Source: Iris pallida (Eukaryota > Streptophyta > Magnoliopsida > Asparagales > Iridaceae). From it: DNA of 64,000 nt. Shown here in pieces: positions 56,258 through 64,000 of the stretch; positions within the stretch are counted from its first letter, which is position 1; the number at the start of each line of letters is the position of its first letter. Where the stretch lies: positions 10,949,654-11,013,653 of the forward strand of contig JANAVB010003400.1 in NCBI GenBank assembly GCA_029216955.1. The letters run 5' to 3'. The notes beneath the pieces were generated by a model that worked only from the letters and a program-made list of their open reading frames with translations, ran no database searches and was not told the origin of the DNA. A program made the translations under genes and the position numbers.

Positions 56258-56307
56258 TCGCAACGAAGCCCGATGTGCCGGTCGAGATGAAGCCAATCGA
56301 CCGACAG
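56258..56307 (+). pseudogene. PUB-domain gene fragment, exon part 2 with splice donor
   Basis: Once element H and one GGCAG copy are set aside, the frame from 40917 continues here as VATKPDVPVEMKPIDRQ and ends at ACAG|GTAATTCC, a good splice donor at 56307/56308. This supports real exon origin. Later exons were not recognised: 56308-57500 is AT-rich and shows nothing I can assign, apart from a GGCTGTGTTTGGTGCA motif near 56357 resembling a MITE end. Confidence 0.5.
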
Positions 56308-57503
56308 GTAATTCCTTTTAATCTTGATATCTATATATGTGTAGATGATTTTTTTGGGCTGTGTTTGGTGCACTGAGTGGGATATATCCACATTTTCTAA
56401 AATCACTAGCAAGAGATTTCTAGGTTTATAGTTTTATTGTGTATGGCTTAGAAATACATGGAGTAGGAGAAAGAAAAATGATGGAAATAGGTAATTTCAT
56501 AGACCCCAAAAACTACATTCCTGCTGGAAATGGAAACACCAACATATTGGTTTGGGGAAATATGTTCCCAATTTTAATGGAAGCCGAATTTTCAGTAGAC
56601 AAGGGGCCGGACATTTGTGGATAGCTAGGTGCTCTAGCAAGCGTAAGAGTCACTTATCATAAGCCAAAGTGTGCCTATGTCAAAGAACCGAGACTTTGTG
56701 GGATAGCCATGTGATTTTGTGGATGTTGTACTTACAGGTACTGAACATAATGATTCTTCGAGAAATATTAGTGTTGTCGATCAGGTGAGCTCTACTCATG
56801 TCTTTTAGGCATTTCATGATTCTTCGGGAAACATATGATGGACACTGATACAAAAAATGAACGCAATAGGAAAACTTAATACATAGATGGATACAATACA
56901 AACACCAATATGGGTGTTTTTTATATTTTATGTTGTTTTTTTTTCCTTTGGTCCGATGACTAGCTTGTATCATTGATACTCATCTTATACATAATTCTAT
57001 ATATTTTTCTAATGTTTGTTTACATAATCAAAATTTGTTTACTATAAGAAACATGATATATTTTGTTGATGATGACAAGCCTAATTGTGTTGACATAATC
57101 AATCTATTTTGTTTTGTTCAAGCTTGTTAGTGATAATTTAATCGAGTTGAGTTCTTATACACTTACATAAGCTCTTTATGGTGGTTTATATCCTATTATT
57201 ATGACTAATGAGACATATCTTCAGTTTCTTAGTGGCATAAGCTAGTTTTGCATAAGTTGGTTAATTTCAAGCACTACATTTGTGGTCGGGAGGTGGGGGT
57301 GGTTTTAGTGGCTCTGTTCTGCAATATTTTGCATCCCAGGATTAGCAGGCCATGCGATTATACTAATAGAGGATGAGAAATTTTTGTGCCAAGCATTTAG
57401 AAATGCCCAACCTTTGCTGCTAGTAAAACTAGAGCAATCTAAAATTAACTTATCATAATTTACTTTTCTGAAATCCAGGCTATACGTTGAATAGAGGTGA
57501 TTG

Positions 57504-57620
57504 GAAGAAATAGGGCCAATAGCCTACTATTCAGAATGGGCTAAAGCATGGTATAGGGATACTTCCTATGATGTTGTACAAAAATACTATGAATAATCTG
57601 GTGACAATGAGAACACCTAG
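57504..57620 (+). pseudogene. Transposase-associated remnant
   Basis: Plus-strand stretch reading EWAKAWYRDTSYDVVQKYYE, then a stop and SGDNENT. This resembles a block (W-K-DTS--AVQKHYEETG) that I recall from plant En/Spm-associated proteins. Too short and broken for certainty, but it would fit a CACTA interior. The surrounding 57621-58800 is AT-rich without a recognisable gene; one further open piece (57800-57890, HVLTEKAIAEPDPKRSAEIK) may be related. Confidence 0.3.
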
Positions 57621-58804
57621 TCTCTCTACCTTTGTTTACAACTTGTGTTTTGATAGTTTGGCAATAACTTCTACCTTTGTTTATGCTTCTAATCACCAAT
57701 TTAACATGAGACAAGCTATCATAGTAATATTTTCCAATATCATAATTGTTGTCAAATATAGCACCTTTATCTTTATGGTTGTACCTCAGTTAAGGAATCT
57801 ATGAGTCGAATCAAGCATGTGCTAACCGAGAAAGCAATTGCAGAACCCGATCCCAAAAGATCCGCAGAGATAAAGGAGTGGTTAATTTCTTCTTCAGTTT
57901 ATTCTAACACTATATGATTTTTTTTCTTGATATGATTGATTGGTTTTAAAGTTTGTATTCTTTAGTTTGAATCTGGAGCGCTTCAGATACATATATTTGC
58001 TTCTATAACATTAGAATTCATAAGTTGGTATAGGAATTAAATGTTGCAAATTTTTTAATCCTCTTGGTTACCTTGAACATAGGATTGGCAGCCTGTTGTT
58101 TCAAGCGTTGCTCATTGGCCACCTTGAATTTGTCAAAGAACCCTGAGAAGGTGTGTTATCACAAACTTGTACATATATTGGCAGGCAATTTTAAGTTGTA
58201 TTATACACAATGCAACTGCGGGAGCAAGAATTTTGTCATCCTGGTGTTTTCTTATTTTCTCCCTAGTGATTGGGCACGTACAGTGTAAGTGAACAATTCA
58301 ACTAACTATATGTCATTTGTGGACTAACTTGATCTACCAGCTCTTGAATCCAGGTGGATATATAGGAGGCCTAACATCTGTGTCATTAGAAGGAAGCAAA
58401 TCATTTATGGACTAATGTGATCATTTATATCTTCTCTTTTGAATCCAGGTGGATATATGATTATCCTATTACAAACTTCACTACACTTCACTTCACTATA
58501 TTAGAAATGGGTAAATTTCTGAGAAAGAGTTGAATTATACTTCACTTCACTATATTAGGGAATAGAAGATTTTCAGTTATAATATCTATTTAAATGATAT
58601 AAGTTTGTGATATTTATCAGTTTGAATAGACCAATATCTTCAATTTGCCTTTTCATAGTATACTTATTATTGTTATGCTTAGGTGGTCATTGAAGAGAGC
58701 AAGGAAGCTAATACAACTACCAGTAAAGCGAGCCATAGGGCCTCTAGAGGAATTTGGGACATGGTATGGATTTATGTGATGATTTCATTTATGTATTTCG
58801 GGAA

Positions 58805-58940
58805 CATGTGGATGCTTTCTTCACTACGTGCGTAGTGCAATATCTAAGTTTGGCATCTGTATCACATGTGGATGTTTTCTTCATTACATGCGTAGTGTAA
58901 TATCTAAGTTTGGCATCTGTATCACATGTGGATGCTTTCC
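58805..58940. repeat. 60-bp tandem repeat
   Basis: Two full copies and the start of a third, beginning CATGTGGATG at 58805, 58865 and 58925. Confidence 0.92.
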
Positions 58941-59237
58941 ATTTGTTTCTTCCTTGCTCTATTTACTTCTATCAACTGATTATATAATGTTGCAACTTCT
59001 ATCAACTTTTGAATGTGGATTGCATTTTGTGGATATCAACTTCATATTTATTTATTTATTTTGTGGATTCTGTTGTTGTTGTTGTTGTTCATTATAGTAT
59101 TATGGACTCAATTTGTAACTAACAACTGAACTTTGAACTTTGTAATTTGAATATTCAACATGCAGAGCCAAGTTTGATTTGGATAAGATGAGCTCAATTG
59201 TAGGTTTGGAGGTCGTAGACTCCGCATGTTGCTCACA

Positions 59238-59251
59238 AATCTACCCACCTT
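59238..59251 (-). other. Polypurine tract of the gag-only element
   Basis: Minus-strand AAGGTGGGTAGATT, with the same upstream CGAGGACGAAAT block as elements A and D. Confidence 0.7.
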
Positions 59252-59394
59252 AAAATAATTTCGTCCTCGAAATTTATAGTGCTCCGATATATCAGAATGA
59301 ATAGTCTAAAATGTTACTACACACTTAAGCCAATTTCTAATATAGTTTTACCAATATTACTACTACCATAAATTTATTAGGAATCTCCGTCAAC

Positions 59395-59600
59395 CCCTCC
59401 TTGTAGTGCTGACGCATCCTCCGTGATCATGGCAAAAGCTTGCCCTTCTGGTGCTACAGGTCGACGCCTTGGGCAATCTCGTAACTGATGCTGATCCGAA
59501 CCACAGTTTAAGCACTGGCCTAGTCTCCAGCGGCAGTCGCTCTCACTGTGTTCCTTCTTTCTGCAATGCTGGCATGTTGGAAGCTCTCGATTCGGGGTCT
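59395..59600 (-). pseudogene. Zinc-knuckle end of the gag-only element
   Basis: Minus-strand frame different from the main gag: CQHCRKKEHSESDC and CLNCGSDQHQLRDC, two CCHC-type knuckles (the first with His-Ser in place of Gly-His). Then EGQAFAMITEDAS, and the reading ends. One frameshift near 59590-59610 separates it from the gag body. After it there is only about 150 bp to the polypurine tract. Confidence 0.8.
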
Positions 59601-60565
59601 CTTGGCTGCTGATGATGCTGTTGTGCTGGAATGTTGGGGCGTTTCACCGCTCCTGATCGGCTGCTGCCTCCTCCATACATGTCTCGGTCTCTCTTCCGCT
59701 TGTGCTTCAGCTCCTTTTCTACGTCTTGTGCAACCTTCAAGATTCTTTCGTATCTGGTGGCCTGGCTGGTGGCGATGGCGATGCGGATTTCGTATGAAAG
59801 TCCTTTTCTGAACTTTTTGGCTTTGGCTGCAGGGGTTAAGGCATCTGCGAAGCGGCTGAGGCGAAAGAACTCAGCGGAGTACTCGTCGATAGAGAGGTTG
59901 CCCTGCTCCAGGCTCTCGAACTCGTTCTCCAACTCTTCACGGGCTGCTTCGGGATAGAACTTCGTCTTGAACAGCTCCTTGAACTCTTTCCAAGTCATAT
60001 CTGGCGCGGTGAATCGAGGCTCGTCTCTATACCACGTGCGGGCGATGTCGTAGAGCTGCGTGTTGGCTGTCTCGACTTTCTTGTCTTGGGGGATTCGAGC
60101 CATCCGGAGGTTGCGGTCCATGTTCTCTAACCAGTCGTCGGCGTAGAGTATCCCTTCCGTTCCTTTGAATTCCCTGGGCCTAAGGTCCATGAAATTCTTG
60201 GAAGTGCCGGGGCGCAGCGGGGGTGCATCTCTAGTCTGAAGGGCCTCTCTCAGTGTATCGCGGAAGGCGTCGGCCTGCCGCGTCTGGGAAGTGATGAGCT
60301 GCTGGAAGATTTCGAGGAGAGCAACGTTGTCCAGCGGAGGTAGCGGAGGCAAAACATGTGCTGGGTATACGGCAGGTACTGGATACGTCGCTGGTGCTGG
60401 ATGCATCATAGGAGCTGGATACATCGTTGGTGCAGGGTGCATGGTAGGTGCTGGATGCGGAACATGTGCTGGTGGTGGGATGTCGTCTCTGCGGAATCTC
60501 GGGTATTGCGGTTGAGCCGGGTCGTTCTGATGAGTAAGCTGGCCTCCCTGCGTTGGCGGGGTCAT
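59543..60565 (-). CDS. Gag of the gag-only LTR element
   Basis: 340 residues, uninterrupted. N-terminus MTPPTQGGQLTHQNDPAQPQ, then a tandem HPAPTM/YPAP-type repeat (about residues 38-70). Gag core: MDLRPREFKGTEGILYADDW, ENMDRNLRMARIPQDKKVET, ARTWYRDEPRF, ELFKTKFYPEAAREELENEF and AEFFRLSRFADALT. It is related to the gag of element B. The zinc knuckles follow after a frameshift, so the stop at 59543 is probably premature. Gag from such elements may package their RNA while pol is supplied by a full relative; that is inference. Confidence 0.8.
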   Translation of the reverse strand: MTPPTQGGQLTHQNDPAQPQYPRFRRDDIPPPAHVPHPAPTMHPAPTMYPAPMMHPAPATYPVPAVYPAHVLPPLPPLDNVALLEIFQQLITSQTRQADAFRDTLREALQTRDAPPLRPGTSKNFMDLRPREFKGTEGILYADDWLENMDRNLRMARIPQDKKVETANTQLYDIARTWYRDEPRFTAPDMTWKEFKELFKTKFYPEAAREELENEFESLEQGNLSIDEYSAEFFRLSRFADALTPAAKAKKFRKGLSYEIRIAIATSQATRYERILKVAQDVEKELKHKRKRDRDMYGGGSSRSGAVKRPNIPAQQHHQQPRDPESRASNMPALQKEGTQ

Positions 60566-60816
60566 GTAAGTGAAGAATCCCCCTGTAGACGGTGGGGTGT
60601 TCAGGGAAGCGTTGTTCCTGTCTTAAGAATCCATTTACTGCAACAAAGGAAAACATTAGACGGTATGAAGATTTTAAGCAGGATGCAAGTTAAGGTTCAA
60701 TGAAAATCAAGAATAGGGATCAATGGTGAGTCAAGACACGTGGATGAGATCCTAAGAGTCTAGTCCTATTTGCAGGTTCATGACGGTACAGTAATGTAAC
60801 CGAAGTGATTAACGTT

Positions 60817-60834
60817 GACCTGCATGGGCCACCA
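60817..60834 (-). other. Primer-binding-site-like block of the gag-only element
   Basis: GACCTGCATGGGCCACCA on the plus strand, identical to B and D, 8 nt inside the LTR. Confidence 0.55.
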
Positions 60835-60842
60835 AAAAAACT

Positions 60843-63800
60843 TGTCACGACCCGTACCCGCTTTTCGGATACGAGTCCGTGTCCAAGCCCAGCCTATGCC
60901 GTAAAGTCGGCGGTAGAACGCTGTCTAGTATATATACAAGTCACAGAGTCTATTGAACTAATAAGGCAGTCTAGATCTCATCCACAGAATATGATACAAT
61001 ACTAACACAAATGAAACTGAATAATGAATGATAATATAAATGGAGTATCAAGTTTATCAAGAATTTTCCGTTACGTCCGGTGGGCACAAATCCACTACCA
61101 ATAGACGATAATAAAATAGAAAACATGGAAACTAAGTGACTGAGTCCAAACTGCTAAATATCAAGAGTACCCTCAGCTGCAGTGGTACTGTGGTCCAATG
61201 CGGGCTCAACCTGCTCGTGTGCACCTAGCTCAATACTCGGCTAAACCTGAAGAGATCATCAGGTCCTCATAGGACTAGCAAGATACATAAAACATGCCTA
61301 CTAATATGACAGTAAATAACATGTATGGAGGATAAGAACGGTGCCAGAAAGATATCTAAAACATGAAAATGTAATACTAGACTTGGCTATCAATCAATCG
61401 ATCAACCCCCATAGCTTGTAGTACAATGCAAGATACTCCCAATTTATAATAGGTTTCGACTGTAGCACAATGCAAGATACTCCCAGTCAAGATTAGCCAA
61501 TTCTAGTATCGATTTCCTCTCCTAAAGGAATACAAGATCAAGAATACACCTATAAACCGTAGTACAATGCAAGATACTCCCAATTTATCGTATCGCAAGT
61601 CAAGTCAATCAATCAATATCAAGGTAGAAGAATCTGCTATAGGTCGTAGTACAATGTAAGATACTCCCAATCTATAGTATGTCTCAACTGTAGTACAATG
61701 CAAGATACTCCTAGTTAAGAATAGTCAAGTCCAGAACAAAGTGTAGAACTGACAACTCTATCATAAGACACAATACATGAAGAAGAGTAATAGACAAGCA
61801 ATATCCTATACGTGCACGTAATCTAGAACAAGTAAGACAATCAAGGATACCAATCACAATATGGAAATCATGTGACAATGTGAAAGAAAAACAATAGAAA
61901 GAAAACAATGTAAATAGTGCATATGTTCGGCAATGTATACTTGCCTATGGTACTGGGCTGTTGGCACGACCAAGTGTGGAGTCAAAAATCCAATGAACCT
62001 GTTTATAAATTAATAGGATCAAAATACAATTTGAGAGTACAAATTTGCCTATCTATTAGCTCTAAGTTTATTACACCCTTTTTACTAACCTCTCTACCTT
62101 TATCAATGACTTCCTTTATTTTATATTAACTATAATCTTCTAGTATTCCAACCTCTTTCTTATGCTTGCCTATTAGTTAATCCTCCTCTTTGTTCCATAC
62201 CCTCATAACCCTATATCTATTGATTTTAGACCTGTTCCTACAACTGAAATTAGCACCCCTTGTATTTCTTTTGGGGTAAAGTATATGATACTAGGTACAC
62301 CTCTCATCATGCACATTTTCACCACCACCCTAGACTCTGTTATGTCTGTACGGGTTGGTTAGGCCTGTATAGGAGCTGCTGCCCCCATTCCTGGCACTAA
62401 GGTGGCACTCTAACACCTATTCATCCCCTTGTAGTTTTTTTGAGATGATATTGCAGTGTGCAACATCTCCTTTGCTTAATGTTTAACGATAACCTATTAC
62501 CTACTGTCACTTTACTCATAATTATTAACTCAACATACTTTCACAGAACTAATTTCATTAAATCCTCTATGCAATATAATTTCCAGTCAAAACAGAGACC
62601 ATAAGCCTTTTTCCTCATTTTATATACCTCCTACCACTACTAGAATAAGAAAAGATAAAGAGTGCAGATCCATTATGGATTGTGAGGCTCGTAAGGCAAA
62701 TTTAGGTATTGGTAATCGTCAATCAGTACAAAGCTAGCCAAGCCATCTCAATTGGAGCCAGGTTCTGGCTGATCATTGATATTTGATGTGTAAAACTGGA
62801 CATATGACAGAACGAATTTGAGCCAAAATGATATAGCCTATGGTTATCAAAACAAATGGTTTAAGATATAGGTAAGAAAAATAGTTTCATGTCAGGTTCA
62901 AACTTACTTCTATACTGATCATAAGTACTCAAGAAATACTTAATAATGATGATGATGTTCCCCTAAAAATTCAAGCTGGTGGAAAGGGTAGAGTGTCCAT
63001 CCTGCAGAAATTTTTACTAATTAGATAAGAACTATCTGCTTGTATGGAACAAGTTTTGGCTGCTCTATGCCAAATGTTACTGGAACTCTCTACCACCAGA
63101 TATAGCATATCAGATCCCCTAACCCCATATAACATTCTCTCCTGATACGATCAACACAAGTGAAAATCCCATCTTAATATCTTGTTAATTTAAGTTGGGA
63201 AGTTTGGAAAATTCGTTCCAACAAATATGGTATGAATTATTGGGGTTATATATACAACCTGCCCTTCAACGAACCATGACACCAAAAACCATTATCTGTT
63301 AAGCCTACTTGATAACTTCAACATTGATAACAAGGCATACATAGGTTTATCTAACATATCAGTATCAATTTGATACCAGAGAAATATATCCTAACAGTAC
63401 CAATCTGGGAATATTACAGTAGCCTCTTTACAGAGTACAATCTCTCCTACTCAATTTCATTGGTGTACTCCTACATGGCAGAGCGAATTTACCGCAGTAC
63501 CCTACTTGCTATGGACCTGCTACTAGTGTCATATGTTCTCGAAGGGCACTCATCATGGTATACTGATCCATATGGACCTTATTCCTAGATTCTCTAAGGA
63601 ATTACAATGAACACCCTAGTAACAGTAGCTATTTGTTCCTTTAATGCAGGAACTGGAATCTGTGGCATACAGATGATGGGAAATATGGTAAAATAGAAAT
63701 ATGTAGCATATCATGAACAGGGAGAACTATTAGCTTTGATTACTCTCAGATAGGAAGGTTTGGATCCACCTAAAGATGAACTTATGATAATTGGAACGAT

Positions 63801-64000
63801 TAAGATCTGTTCCTAATCAAAATCCACTTTGGGGTACATGTGATCCACTGCGAGATAGCATGCAACTTGAATAAGAATCCTGATAAATGAATGTCATCAC
63901 CCAGTCCCTATAGCAGTCCAGAGCATAATGGGAATTAAAAGAGTATTGCCTACAATAATTTCAGTTGTTTCCTTCCTTTCTTTTGTTTCAAAGATTGGAA
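60843..64000 (-). repeat. 5' LTR of the gag-only element (open at window end)
   Basis: Starts TGTCACGACCCGTACCCG, like the B and solo G LTRs. The LTR identity is firm for the first kilobase; from about 62200 to 64000 I see AT-rich sequence with no recognised gene and cannot say whether it is all LTR. A 72-residue frame at 63370-63588 matches nothing I know. Confidence 0.55.
61405..61715. repeat. Dispersed GTAGTACAATGCAAGATACT repeats in the LTR
   Basis: Five copies of a unit containing AATGCAAGATACTCCCA (near 61410, 61450, 61560, 61645, 61690), separated by 20-80 bp. Confidence 0.85.

Larger units (their letters stand above)
39730..59160 (+). mobile_element. Candidate second CACTA-type element with captured gene piece
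   Basis: Left end CACTACAAGAAAATTATC, the classic CACTA/En-Spm start. It is followed by repeated TATAACACTT / TAATACTTT-like subterminal motifs (39757-40270). I do not find the matching right end (TTTTCTTGTAGTG) before 64000, so it may be truncated by the gag-only element or extend further. Contents: a MITE, a PUB-domain gene fragment split by element H, and a transposase-like remnant near 57504. The right boundary given is only a guess. Confidence 0.4.
59238..64000 (-). mobile_element. Gag-only LTR element (no pol), right LTR running off window
   Basis: Minus strand: LTR (64000 to 60843), primer-like block, one gag gene, then polypurine tract at 59238-59251 and the start of the other LTR (TGTGAGCAACATG, ending at 59237). 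The internal region is only about 1.6 kb and holds gag but no protease, RT, RNase H or integrase. Layout fits non-autonomous TR-GAG-type elements. The left LTR's far end was not found; it may be truncated near 59160. Confidence 0.65.

Overview
This window looks like plant nuclear DNA from a repeat-rich, probably heterochromatic region. Nearly all of it is transposable elements, many inserted inside one another. I see no intact host gene, rRNA, tRNA or CRISPR array. The plant assignment rests on several sequence features: Ty3/gypsy chromoviruses with chromodomains, a Sirevirus-like Ty1/copia element, CACTA DNA transposons, a MITE, and fragments resembling plant B3-domain and PUB-domain (PUX2-like) genes. 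I cannot name the species.

Layout: element A (1-8707, minus) is a Ty3/gypsy chromovirus whose left end is cut by the window. It sits inside element B (8708-13751, minus, gag-protease plus 5' LTR). B sits in the protease of a much older element E (minus). E is broken into pieces at 13752-14140, 21828-21896, 32383-32856 and 35969-36924, with its 5' LTR from 36925. Other insertions into E are solo LTR F (14141-21827, target duplication ATAAG), full-length chromovirus D (21897-32382, TCTAC) and solo LTR G (32857-35968, CTTCA). F in turn carries a 4,981-bp CACTA transposon (14569-19549, TTG). That CACTA holds a small spliced-looking gene and three long inverted repeats, one of which is a hairpin-forming double copy of a B3-domain gene fragment.

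The E LTR breaks at 39730, at what looks like the terminus of a second CACTA-type element. Beyond it lie a MITE and a PUB-domain gene fragment. That fragment is split by Ty3/gypsy element H (40918-56252, GGCAG). H is itself split in gag by Ty1/copia element I (45609-55215, ACTTG), which carries an extra env-position ORF. Past H are degraded transposon-like sequence, then a gag-only LTR element (about 59238 to beyond 64000) with no polymerase genes.

The elements work only in the generic retrotransposon sense: gag packages RNA, protease matures the polyprotein, RT/RNase H copies the RNA, and integrase (with chromodomain in A, D, H) inserts the DNA. All the pol genes are broken. The most interesting item is the CACTA with three hairpin-type inverted repeats, one carrying host-derived B3 coding sequence. 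The gag-only element and the promoter-like block ahead of the extra copia ORF come next.
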